Positions 12,111-23,151 of a stretch of 64,000 bases of DNA are shown here, one piece after another (positions within the stretch are counted from its first letter, which is position 1; each line of letters begins with the position of its first letter). A program made the translations under genes and the position numbers. The notes beneath the pieces were generated by a model. That model had not been told where the DNA came from. It saw only the letters and a program-made list of their open reading frames with translations, and made no database searches. Source of the stretch: Hydrotaea diabolus (lineage: Eukaryota; Arthropoda; Insecta; Diptera; Muscidae); contig OY740719.1 in assembly GCA_963513945.1 (NCBI GenBank), forward strand, positions 165,798,729 through 165,862,728, given 5' to 3'.

Positions 12111-13353
12111 AACCTTACTTTTCAAGTTTTCTTCACACAATTGCCCACGAAAATACAACTCACTCTTGCCATCTCTAAAGAGATTCCACATCGAGAGCCA
12201 TCAACTTTAAAGTTTTTCTTATACTGGTTTAAAAAAAATCGTTTATGCGTTTTTTCGTAATTTCGCTTTTAGAATAAAACATGGCTGTTATTTGATATTG
12301 CAAAAGAGCGTGCAGTTCAGAGTTATCACTATTGATATCTCAAAAGTGGCGCATGTAGATCAATTTGTTTGATTTCAAATGTTGTTAATCGAGTTCTTAG
12401 TCATTTTAATATTATTTAGTGATAAGACGAAATATTCATTCCTGCTTTATGCAAACAAGATTCAAATCAATTTCGGTCTGTCTTACAGGAAACCAGAAAG
12501 GTAAAATATTGAGTGTTCAATTGGTAAACTTAAGTGAAATTCACGATGAAAAGAAGAAAACATTAAAAAAAGAAAGTTTCGCATACATTTTTCTTTAACA
12601 AAAATTTTTTTTTTGATAAGAAATAAAAATTACGGAAATCATTATCATGTCGACTTACAATGTTCGTATAGGGTTCGATATTCTCCATTACAGAATCGAT
12701 CAAAAGATGCGTAACATAATGATAATTTAAAATTTTAAACGCTTTTCCCGATTTCTACACTTTTTCACCAAAAATATGATATGATACTCTTAAGGATTAA
12801 GAGTATTTTAAGTCCTTAAGAAATCCAAACTTTGCCAAAACTGAAAATTTAAATTTTTTGAGTTAGTATGCAGTTTTTATTTTTTACTAAATAATTTCTT
12901 AACAACGAGAAACTGAGGTACTCGCTACGGAGTTATTTTGTTTAATTTAGTTGTAAGTGTGGCCACAAATGTTTTTTGTTTTTACGTAATTTACATGTTC
13001 ATTTGTTTTTGTATTTCCAATGAAATATCTTGTAGATTCCTGATGATGTTCTTCAAAGAGGAACGAAATATCGAATAAAGAGAAAAATATGACAAAAAAT
13101 TATAACCTTGGCCTCGAGCTCGATATAATAATTATTTAGTAAAATTTAATATAAAGGCCGAATACAAAAATTAAAATTACGTAATGCAGTTTTTATTCAA
13201 AATCTAGGCAGTAAACAAAGAATGCATACACAAAAACAGCAGCATAGAAATCATTTACTCCATAGTCCAATTTTGACGCTTTATCGAAAAATTTAAATTT
13301 CTCATTCCGTTTGCAACACCAAGCAATATTGATCTGGGACCCTATAATGTATA
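12111..13353. other. Intergenic, nothing recognised
   Basis: AT-rich DNA with poly-A and poly-T runs. No exon, transposase block or strong repeat was seen on either strand. Confidence 0.4.
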
Positions 13354-14560
13354 TACGAGGGTTGATATATATATTTCTGGCCTAGGCAACACTTGCGCCA
13401 TCTGACATTTCCATTGAAAAGTTTGACATTTTTTAGCATAAACGTACTCTGAACGTTTTGAAGTATGACCATCATTTTTGTTATTTAAAGTGACTTGAAA
13501 AAATCAATTTGGCAAAAAAAAGGAATTAACTCGTGAACATTTTCGTGCAATCATTTTTCACAACCTTCCACGTGGATTATCACGACAAGAGTACATCGAC
13601 GAACTTAAATCTTTGTATGGCGATGAAGAACCATCATATAGCACTGTGAAAGACTGGTTTAATGAATTCAATCGTGGCCGACGAAGCCAGAGAACTAATG
13701 CCGTGCGTGAACTGATAATGCAAGATCGTCATGTGACATACCGTGAGATAGAGGCATCCTTGGGCATTTCTTCCACCAGCATACATTCGATATTGCATGA
13801 ACACCTGGTTTGTTCTCTTTGGACCCGGCACAGTTTGACAATAGCTCAAAAAGGCTCGTGTCGATTGGTGGGAAGAAATTTTAAAAAATACGATCGCGGT
13901 GCTTCAAAACTGGTTTATAAGATCGTCACAGGTGACGAATCATGGATATATGCGTATGAGCCCGAAACAAAACAGCAATCGACCGTATGGCTCTTCGAAG
14001 ACGAACCAAATCCAACGAAAGTTGTTCGTGGAAGAAGCACTTCGAAGCAAATGGTCGCCTGTTTCTTTGGAAAAACTGGTCATGAGGGGATTGTTCGCTT
14101 GAGCAACGTAGGACGGTCAATTCTGAGTGGTACACCACAATTTTTTTGCCAGAAGTCTTCGGAGAAATTCAAAAAACAAACATGAGAAGACGAACCATTG
14201 TGCACCATGACAATGCGAGCTCTCACACATCGCCTAAAACCAGCGCCTTTTAGACCGGCCAAAACGTCGAATTGATGGGTCATCCGCCGTACAGCCCTGA
14301 CTTGGCAACCAAAGACTTCTTTTTATTCCCGCACATCAAGAAAAAAATGAGTGGTCAACGATTTTCCTAGCAAGAAGATGTTGAAGCCCTCAAAAACCAT
14401 GTTTTGGAGGTGTCTCAATCGGCGTGGAAAACGTGTTTCGACAATTGGTTTGAGCGCTTGCAAAAGTGTATAAATCATGTTGGAGAATACTTTGAAAAAC
14501 AATAAAACCATTTTTGATGATAAATATTCGCATTTTCATTTTTATATTTCGTATATTCTC
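13354..14560 (+). mobile_element. Mariner element M2, start codon lost, right end decayed
   Basis: The left end TACGAGGGTTGATATATA and the subterminal sequence match M1. The transposase frame begins at about 13527, but the expected ATG reads AAG in GGCAAAAAAAAGG. Conserved blocks follow: VRELIMQDRHVTYREIEASL, IVTGDESWIYAYEPETKQQS (first catalytic Asp), HHDNASSHTS (second Asp), and PPYSPDLATKDFF near the third Asp, where the usual Pro-Asn is changed. It ends at TAA 14503-14505. Indels break the frame several times. The right terminal repeat is not recognisable after about 14560. Confidence 0.88.
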
Positions 14561-14803
14561 GATCGTCGTAAAATTATAAGACGATATGTCCGTTCTTCCG
14601 TCCGCCCGAGAGTCTGTATCGGCTTAGAGCGAAAAAAAAATCCCTTTAAGGGACTTAAGGTACCTCCGTGAAAGGTACACTTTTTTGAGTATTTGGTACT
14701 GTTAGTTGGGACGCATGAAATACCTAAAAAAAGGTCATAGTTGCTGGACTTTTTGGAGCATGTGGCCCAAAAAATGTACCGCAGGTCATATTGTATGTGT
14801 CAT
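14561..14803. repeat. Dispersed non-coding repeats
   Basis: About 14565-14615 is an inverted copy of the GGACGGACAT motif. About 14636-14800 (CCCTTTAAGGGACTTAAGGTACC, then GTACACTTTTTTGAGTA) matches, inverted, about 24640-24860 and, directly, about 36800-36870. The hAT-type element that follows was inserted into this repeat. Confidence 0.5.
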
Positions 14804-14811
14804 GTGGTCAT

Positions 14812-15458
14812 TAGGGATACAACTTTTTAACAATTTTTTAAAATATCAAAATTGGCATAGCACAGTCCAATAGAGCATAAAAAACTATAAGGGAACGTAT
14901 ATTTATTTTTTCGCTAAGGTCAAAAAAGTTCACGCACCAACCGCGATGAAGTTTTGAAAAATTTTAATTTTCTTTTTGGTTAAGAAAACTTAATAATATG
15001 TTTATTTAAAATAAAAAAAAAACTTAAGTATGAAATTGCATTAATATTTACAGATGGTAAGAGATTTTTCCAGCAAACCAAAACGCATCTTTAACCTTTT
15101 TTAACGAAAAAAAATAAAAATGTGTAACGAATAATCTCTCATAATGCTAATAGTTAATTCGTTTACTAACACTTGCAACATTTATCGCAGGTGGCAGCCT
15201 GTTGATAATTGACCAATGAGCCTAGGAGATCCAAATCCCCACTTAACGAAGTTTTGTTATTAATTCGTTAAGTTGCTATTGGCCAATAAGAATTGAGCTT
15301 TTAAATTCTATGCAAGCTAGCTTTAACTTACAGCTGTTTAGAAAAACCAATTGGTGCGTGAACTTTTTCCAGAAAAATTACAAAAGATTATGATTTTCGT
15401 GGTTACTAGGACATGGTTGACCTCATGGTACTATGCCAAAAAATTGGTTGTATCCCTA
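14812..15458. mobile_element. hAT-type MITE with perfect 8-bp target duplication
   Basis: The element begins TAGGGATACAAC and ends GTTGTATCCCTA. Both sides carry the identical 8-mer GTGGTCAT (14804-14811 and 15459-15466). An 8-base duplication with TAGGG-type ends is the hallmark of the hAT superfamily. Subterminal inverted homology continues inward (GGCATAG, AAAAAGTTCACGCACCAA) to about 14945 and 15345. No transposase frame is present, so it is a non-autonomous copy of 647 bases. The exact duplication suggests a relatively young insertion. Confidence 0.85.
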
Positions 15459-15466
15459 GTGGTCAT

Positions 15467-16220
15467 ATGTGTATTCAAATTAAAGCTGATTTTGCTATGA
15501 ATCCAAATACAGAGTAATATTAAAGTTCAGGCTGAGATTAGAGACGGACGCATGAGCCGAAGGGTGCCCATAAATTCAATTTTTTAAGGGGGTGTGGCAC
15601 CACCAACATTTTCTCCAGGATGTATTTCGACCCCTGCCAAGAGCCGATGTTGCAAATATCATCGTCACATCCCTTATAGTTCATGAGATATCGTATTTTT
15701 AAGTTCAGGGTTGTGAGGGCGGTGCCACGCCCACTAGTCAAAATTTACCATGACCTAGTTTATAATAATTTCCTAGCCATTGCTTTTATTTTGATAAAAT
15801 TTTATAAGGATTGGTCCATTGGTCTTTAGTCATAAAGGGAATTTTTTTAAAATTGAGAGTGGCACCTCCCACTTTTCCTCCAGCATGTGTTTCGATCTAT
15901 CCCAACGTCATATGTTACAAATATCAACGTCATATCATGATAATGTGTTTTAAGTTCAGGATTGTTGATTTTTCCAAATATTAACCCAGTCCTTCCTTGT
16001 GAGGAAAAACTTTTACTTCTTGACTAATTTGGCCCATTTCATTTTCAAACGTTTAAGTCTATCACATTTCAGCCACCTAGCTTCAATAGCGCGACCTGTA
16101 GTTTGCTCTTCTCACACAGACAGGCGGACATAGGCAAATCATCTTAGAGTTTTGCGACGATTTCGAATAAAAATACTCAGACCAGTATTTCGAGGTATTG
16201 CAAACGGAATGACAAAGTGA
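15467..16220. repeat. Two degenerate ~270-base tandem units
   Basis: A unit with GGTGTGGCACC, TTTTCTCCAGGATGT and ATATCATCGTCACATC at about 15590-15690 recurs at about 15860-15950 with diverged sequence. A poorly preserved CAGACAGGCGGACATAGG motif lies at about 16116-16135. No coding potential. Confidence 0.4.
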
Positions 16221-17978
16221 ATATGAGTCATTCCATGCCAAACGGTACGATTTTGGGCAAAAATTTAACGCAATGATTCCGATTTTTATGAAAATTTGCA
16301 GATTTGGTCCTCTAGCAATTCTATTTAATCCGCGATTAGAAAAAAAAAATATAATTTTTTTTTTCAAAAGTTATGACCAATTGAACTTTGGTAAAATGGA
16401 GATTTTATCAAGGAGGTGTGTTCATTCAGTCGCATGTAACTCCGGAAATACTTGACCGATTTTACTCTGCTATACCTTATTTTGAAGGTAATTTTAAGCA
16501 CTTCTAAAATAACGAAACGGTATGGCATAACGCCATAGAATTTTTTAAGTTTGTATCATTTTAATCCTTTTATTTCGATTTTGAAAATGATTACATCTTT
16601 TTTTATTTTTGAAATTTTGCAGGCGTATTCTTACAGGTCTGTTTTACCGACTGTGTAAGTTTTAAAGTGGTGAAATAATGCGTTCTATTTTTAAAAATTT
16701 TTTTTTACCTTATACCTTTTTCACTTCCATGAATATAGAAAATATAATATAGAAAAAAAAATACTTTTTAATAGTTTATTGACACAAGATATAACAACAA
16801 CAAAAAAACAAAGAAAAAAAGAAATAAAAAAATGAGTAATGAAATAAATGTTATGCCTTGTATACCATCTTCATACAGTACTGCTCAGAAGATGATGTTG
16901 TCTGGACTTTCATTATTTTATCGGGTTGTGGAATGAATGCATGGTAGCCAAGAGTTCCAGAAATTGTTTTCGCTTTTTCAAAACGCTCCTTCAGGTGTTT
17001 CGCCCTATCTTGATATTGATAGTTATTGAAGAATTCTGTATGAATATTCTTCACGTTTTTATTCACCCAATCATAAAATTTGACGGCACTATTAATGGGA
17101 TTTATGAGGCTGGACAACCTTGCACGTGCTGCTAGTCTTTTGACTGTTCCTCCCAGACCATCGCAGGGCCATTTGCCATGAGACGTTGCAAAAAAATGCC
17201 ATTCCGCTGGTATTCCAAAATCTTCTACGTGGAACGTCAGATTTAAAAAGTTTTTCTTGTTTTTGTATTGTGCGCTTGCGCCATCAGAAAAGTAAAATAT
17301 TTTACTTACAGGTCCTAAGGTTTTCTTTAAAAAATTTACAAGCCCCTCCTGGAATACGTGCACGGCTATTGTATCATGTTTTTATTTCTTTTTTTCTTTG
17401 TTTTTTTGTTGTTGTTATATCTTGTGTCAATAAACTATTAAAAAGTATTTTTTTTTCTATATTATATTTTCTATATTCATGGAAGTGAAAAAGGTATAAG
17501 GTAAAAAAAAATTTTTAAAAATAGAACGCATTATTTCACCACTTTAAAACTTACACAGTCGGTAAAACAGACCTGTAAGAATACGCCTGCAAAATTTCAA
17601 AAATAAAAAAAGATGTAATCATTTTCAAAATCGAAATAAAAGGATTAAAATGATACAAACTTAAAAAATTCTATGGCGTTATGCCATACCGTTTCGTTAT
17701 TTTAGAAGTGCTTAAAATTACCTTCAAAATAAGGTATAGCAGAGTAAAATCGGTCAAGTATTTCCGGAGTTACATGCGACTGAATGAACACACCTCTTTG
17801 ATAAAATCTTCATTTCACCAAAGTTCAATTGGTCATAACATTTAAAAAAAAATTTTAAATTTTTTTCTTGAAACACGTATATAATATTTTTAAGAGAAGA
17901 ATGCATACACAAACTAGTTAAGCAATCCAAGCTTGTGATGTAAAAAATGCGTACCGTTTGGCATGGAATGACTCATAT
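16221..17978. mobile_element. Long-terminal-inverted-repeat element with DDE-like ORF
   Basis: Both ends read ATATGAGTCATTCCATGCC-AAACGGTACG inward. After ~100 bases where the arms differ, they become near-identical for about 460 bases (about 16370-16835 and 17380-17845), with only a few mismatches seen by eye around GAGATTTTATCAAGG. The arms flank a 0.54-kb centre filled by a minus-strand reading frame (separate entry). A possible 4-base duplication ATAT sits outside the ends, but it is ambiguous because the flanks are AT-rich. Arms this long and this similar suggest gene conversion or recent origin. I cannot assign a superfamily; P/Galileo-type and other long-TIR groups are options. Confidence 0.85.
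16851..17363 (-). CDS. DDE/RNase-H-like protein, C-terminal part, in the long-TIR element
   Basis: A 170-codon frame without an ATG, open right up to the arm, where an in-frame TAA stops it upstream. It is therefore the C-terminal portion of a larger protein fused to the repeat arm. Visible blocks: FSDGASAQYKN (residues 25-35), FHVEDFGIPAEWHFFATSHG (44-63) and CDGLGGTVKR (67-76), followed by a helical Lys-rich tail. The Asp27 and Asp68 positions could be catalytic acids. I recall the same block order in uncharacterised arthropod proteins, including ones labelled Cc8L18.2-like after a bracovirus gene; this is memory, not a search. The function is probably transposase-related and unproven. Confidence 0.7.
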   Translation of the reverse strand: MHVFQEGLVNFLKKTLGPVSKIFYFSDGASAQYKNKKNFLNLTFHVEDFGIPAEWHFFATSHGKWPCDGLGGTVKRLAARARLSSLINPINSAVKFYDWVNKNVKNIHTEFFNNYQYQDRAKHLKERFEKAKTISGTLGYHAFIPQPDKIMKVQTTSSSEQYCMKMVYKA

Positions 17979-20900
17979 ATGTGATGGAGGGTATAACAAT
18001 TTTTTCCCGCTGTGTACTTATAACGTAAGTTCGAGCAAGTTCGAATTCAATATGAGGACTACTGCGGGAGGTTTTTAAATCGGGAGGGAAGTGTGTATAG
18101 GGGAAATTCCAAAACATGCGCTGATATATACCTTGGGTTCGTCCTTGGCCCAAAGCCTACACAATGCACAAAGTTTCATTGAAATAATAAATGAGACCAC
18201 CTGCGTTTTAATTTAAAAAAATGTTTTGACAGAAGGACGGACGGGCTTAGATTCTTACCACCACATTGAGACTTAGGATATTTACTTAACATATGGCGCA
18301 TTTAGTTGTTCATATATCCGAAATCATTTTCAAATGCTTATGCCATGTACTCGTATTTTTCCTTTGAATAAAAAAATATTTTTGATTGAAAATTTATTTT
18401 TTGTATTATTTTTACAATTTCTGCACTATTACACACATTATACGAGTATTGCAGTTTTTATTAGTACTATTCTGACTGACAAAAACTAATAACTTTCAAG
18501 GTCGTTTACCCAAACAAATCCGAAACTTTATTTTACATGGAGAAAACATGCATTAGTTTTTAAGTCAAAAATGCAAATTACTCAGCTGGTCATGGAAATT
18601 TTTATTTGACCGGTAATATGTTGTTATTTTCGTAATCTGTTGTAGTTTAATATAGGGCCACCCTAATGTCCGTGCATGTTCATGTGTACGCAATTCCTAA
18701 ACCATTGTATTTCTTTATGAATCTTATAATAATAGCATCATGCCATGAGAATCGGCATCACTTTACATTCGCAGTTAAATTTTCTACATGGAGTTTTGCA
18801 AGTGAATCCAAATCCATCAACAGAGTTTCCACCGGATGAAGTTCATTGGCCATAATGCAAAATGTTGTAACTGCTTGTTTGATTGGTGTCCCAACAAATG
18901 AATTGTTTTTCAAATCAAATACAATGATTTTATGGTCAATATTTAACTAATTGTATCCATAAACACTCACAAAGTTGGTCAATTAAAAAAAATGGTTGGA
19001 AATCGTTCGGAACAAATTCGGTTGGTAAAGAAGTCAATCAGTTGCAATTCCCTTAAGACGGCCAAACACATTTGTATGATATCAAAATATGGACTAATAT
19101 AAATTAATTTCATTAGGGTTCGTCCGTGGTCCAAGCCCAAACAAATCAAGTTTCAACCTGTAATTATTACAACTATGTCTGAGCAGACGGACGGATAGCG
19201 CTCAGTTGATTTGGTAGTGCTTTTGAATCCATCGGTATGTTAAACACGAATCTTTCTTTAGTTCCTTAAAGTGTTAGAACATCAGTACTTAGTAATAGTA
19301 CCCTGCGCCTTAGTGTGGTGTAGGGTATCAAATACAACAGATCGAAACATTTGATAAATGCATTAAAAAAACCCCAAATTAGCCACTATTGTATCACGGT
19401 CTTTTAATGCAGATATTGTATCAAAAAAGTACAAATGTATACACTTTTGCATCCCTGGTACACATTCTGAATAAATTATGGTCCACATTACCAGTGTATC
19501 GGGTGAACCAAGGAATGAAGTTAAATTAGTTGTTGCTACAAATACGGGTTGTAACTGGAGCCTATAATTGACGATGACAACTAATTAGTTAAATTTAAAA
19601 ACCAAAATTCTGTTTGGTTTTTCTAAGAAAAAGGGAATTTCTAAAATATCTGTCGATGAAGTGAGAGGTTTCGTTGTAAGGGTAAAATTTTAAAAACAAA
19701 AATTATAATTGCCATCTAAAATGTATATAAACATGGCTGTTTATGTACAACCTTGACCAAATATTTGTTTAAACTTTCAATGCACACAGAGAAAAAATTT
19801 GTTGCTACAACCGATTTGTCAATCGAATGTTGGTGGCTGCACGTAAAATCTACGTATTCCATTTATACAACCTAATGTTGATTGGGTACACGGCGAATTT
19901 CAGTAGTTGGAACTTACAATATCGGTTGAAGAGACAAAGAATCGATAACCCTATTAGGATAATTATTGGAAGTGCATTTGTACATGTATTGGTAGTATTT
20001 ATATATTATTGACTATAAGAACGCTTTGAATTCGGTTGTCATTAACAGAAGCATTTGTTAACTGGACCAACTGATGGTTCAATTGTATGTATTCGATTAT
20101 CTGACCGAAATAAAAGTTTTTCGTTTAATTTTTTTAAAATATTTATTCTGCTATATAAATTAAGAGCAGGTTCTTTAAAAATTTGGTGCTTACTTTCGAA
20201 TCTAATAAAATTTGTATGCTCAAGGAGAACGATTTTGTGCATCACATTGTGGGTCAATAAATTGAATTTTGGTTTTAAAGTGTCAAAAAATTTTAAGATA
20301 AATCTGATTATGATACATTATTTAAGAGGGGAATTTTAAACCTAAATACAAATGGCTTCAAATGTGATAAAAAATATAACTTTCACATCGGTCATATTTT
20401 GTCGGTTATTTAAAATTAATGGGTGGAAAAAAGTTTAAAATTCTGTGTCGAGTTTGGTTTCCATTCTTAACATAACGAAAGGACGAAAAGTTTCATTTTA
20501 TCTTGAAGACATTCTGGTTTTATTTTACACGATCTATACTAAAATGATAATAGTTGCAATTTAGTAAAACATTTTAGCCCAGAAACAATTATTTTAAAAA
20601 ACATTTACACAATATAATTAAAAAAAGGACACGATCAAACTGAAATTAATTGACGATCCAACTGAAATTAATTGAATTTTTTTAATTTTTCTTTCATTTA
20701 TCGAAAAAGGACACTACAATCTTAGGTAAAAGATGTTGAAATGCTAAACTCCATACAATTTTACTTAAGACATAACGAAAATTCGAAAAATTCTTTTTAA
20801 CTTATTTTTCTTGGTCCATAAAGAATAACTCGGTGATTACAGTAAATAGCCTTTTGGCAATTTACTGTAGTCGCCTAAGTTTTTCATTTCTAGAAGAAAT

Positions 20901-22299
20901 CATTACACTCCTCACCCCCAAAAAGTGCGAACTTTTGCATTGTGTACTACAAAAAATTTATTTGTTGTCACAACCAATTATTGGTACCAAAGTAACATAT
21001 ACTTTATAATTAGTTTGTTGCCATGACCGCCAGTTGTGGTAACCAATAGTTTAACTGAATTTGGTTGGTATAACCGATTTATTGACTATAAGAATCGTAT
21101 TATTATTGTAGCTACCATCTAATGGTAAGTCGGACCATGTTACCGTCAATACCATGGAATGTTGCTGATTGCAACAGAAAGTATGTTTATCCAAACGAAT
21201 ATTTGTAGTTCGGACCAATTTCCAAATGATTTTTTCTCTGCGTGTGGACAAAATACTTTTATAGGCAACTTTAGGTAGGCTTTTGTTCTGCTTCCAAGCC
21301 CGAACTTTACGATTCATTTGAGGCGTATTATCCATATTGTTCTTTTTTAACTTTTTACTTTCTTGAGCTTAATAGTTTATTGAATATATTAGTGGTGTTT
21401 TTTGTTAAGCCTTAATAACTAAAACTGGATAACAAAATTGCAATAGTTCAGTCATTTGTTCACAAAAAATTTAATTTATAGAAAAAGTAAAGCCGTGTTG
21501 GATTCTTAAAAAACAATGCTAAACAAATAGTTTGTTTCGAGATAGAATTTTTTTAGTCCCTAGCTAAAATAGTCTTGTTAGTATCCAGGTAAGTATTAAA
21601 ATGGCTACAAAAAAAATTTACTTCTTTTCTAATTTTTTTGACACGAATAAAATTTGAACTTTTTGATAACAAATGATTATCTATTACGATTTTGATACCT
21701 AATCTTAGTTATTGCGGCTTAACCAAAAACTCCCTTATTGTATAATTTTGATCCTACTTTTGTTTGATTAAGCACTTTATTTTTTATTTATCTTGCAGTA
21801 TGAGAAGTTTTACGAACGACTTTGAATTGAATGTTGCATTTAAAATTTCTTAATTTATTGTTTTAAATTGAATAGCACAGATTTTGAAAAAACATAGAAA
21901 AGTGTTAAGTACTTTTTATATATTAGCTTTATATTTGATATTTCAAGGATTCACTAATTTTATATTTTCCTCTTTTTCATCCACTCGTATTTATTAAGGA
22001 TTCACTTTCGAAGAAATTCACTTTTCTATGGGAGATTTGTACACAATATGATATATAAATGAAAGGGCGTGTTTTATTAGTTCAGTTTCTATTCAGGATT
22101 TGTTTTAATCCAGGATATTTTAATCTACACTTACACTGTAGTAAAAATATTAAATACTCCGAGTACATGAACTATAAGACATAATTTTAGACATTTTAAC
22201 AACATTTTTCGTTTTGTTTCCTTTTTGATTTCAACCGTTAAGACGCCAACTTCTTTTTACTCAAATTAAATCGATTTAATAAAGCTTTGCGTGCTTAAC
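17979..22299. other. Repeat-rich intergenic DNA; weak candidates only
   Basis: Copies of the GGACGGACGG motif occur at about 18228-18255 and 19180-19205, each preceded by a GGGTTCGTCC-TGG block, so the two stretches (18120-18300, 19100-19330) are related. A 64-codon open minus frame at 18758-18949 contains ELHPVETLLMDLDSLAKLHV, unrecognised. About 19784-21246 is bounded by CAGAGAAAAAAT and its complement and is rich in GGTTGT/ACAACC words, a possible large non-autonomous element. No gene is supported. Confidence 0.35.
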
Positions 22300-22640
22300 A
22301 ATTGTCAGTGCGAACGACTACACGAAAACACACGAGTAACGATAAAACGATCAGCGCCAAAGGTAACGCGCGATTAAAATTTAAATTTCACACTAGAACG
22401 GATGGAGTGTTTGGTAAATACTCCGAGTACGCTTTTATATCCTCAGCTATAAATGGCCGAGCGGCTGGCCGAAACAGAAAACAACCACAAAGCCAGTTAG
22501 TAGTTAGTCGCTAAGCCGTTCCAGTGGAGATCTCATAGAGACGAACGAACGATAACTTGTCAAATGATCACAGCCAAAAACGAAATAAACAGCAACGACA
22601 ACATCAGTAGCAGTACGAAAGAACAGAGCACAATCTTATC
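22300..22640 (+). promoter_or_regulatory. Promoter-like and 5'-leader-like stretch
   Basis: TATAAAT at 22448-22454 is followed by CCAGTTAGTAGTTAGTCG (about 22493-22510) and then an A- and C-rich leader with AACGAACGAACG and AACAGCAACGACAACATCAG, the composition typical of fly 5' untranslated exons. The local GC content exceeds both flanks. TATA to the nearest initiator-like CCAGTT is about 45 bases, longer than the usual ~30, which weakens the call. No coding exon follows within several kb, so any gene would have a long first intron. Confidence 0.3.
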
Positions 22641-22918
22641 CAAGTGTTAAGAATGACAAACACATGTTTCTTCTACTACTCTCATGTGTGCGCATGTGTA
22701 TTAGGGTGTAGTGAAAACGTATAGCTCACTTTTATATTCAACACCTCACTGTGGTACAACCCCAAAAGGGAAATAATATTTCTTTTTCGATTTTACTGCA
22801 TGCTATGCTGTCTGCCCTTATGTTGCTAATCGAAGTGTAGGTCGCAATCTGATCTTGGAACGACAAGCGCCATTAAATGGGTACACATTTTTCTATGTTT
22901 TAATAGCCGAATAAGAAT

Positions 22919-23119
22919 TTGATTTTCTACTTAAGCTCTGAAAGTCACTTATGTGGCAAGGAATGCAAGTGTGAAACTTACTTAATTCCCTCAACATCCA
23001 ATAAGGAACAAAAGGAGAACTTCTCTCAGAATCAGCGAGCTAAGCACGATTTAATGATATACTTCCTGTCCGGGGCCTACTGTTTAATGTCGAATCAGAA
23101 CGGAAAAGGAATTCAATGA
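22919..23119. repeat. Partial third copy of the 37.8/41.2-kb inverted repeat
   Basis: TACTTAATTCCCTCAACATCC, AATAAGGAACA, CACGATTTAAT, TGTCCGGGGCCTAC and TCGGAATCA-like blocks appear in the same order as at about 41710-41835. The shared order of five short blocks marks a dispersed repeat, not a gene, although a 66-codon frame runs through it. Confidence 0.5.
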
Positions 23120-23151
23120 AAAGCCTTAAGGTAGCTTAGAGAAACAATCGC

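Noticed and set aside
16840..17380. The central frame as an intact host gene
   Set aside because: It has no ATG, is blocked by a stop at the arm, and sits exactly between inverted arms, so it is a truncated transposon gene.
20042..20339. Overlapping frames of 71 and 94 codons on opposite strands
   Set aside because: AT-rich chance frames with biased Phe/Lys/Ile composition and no support.
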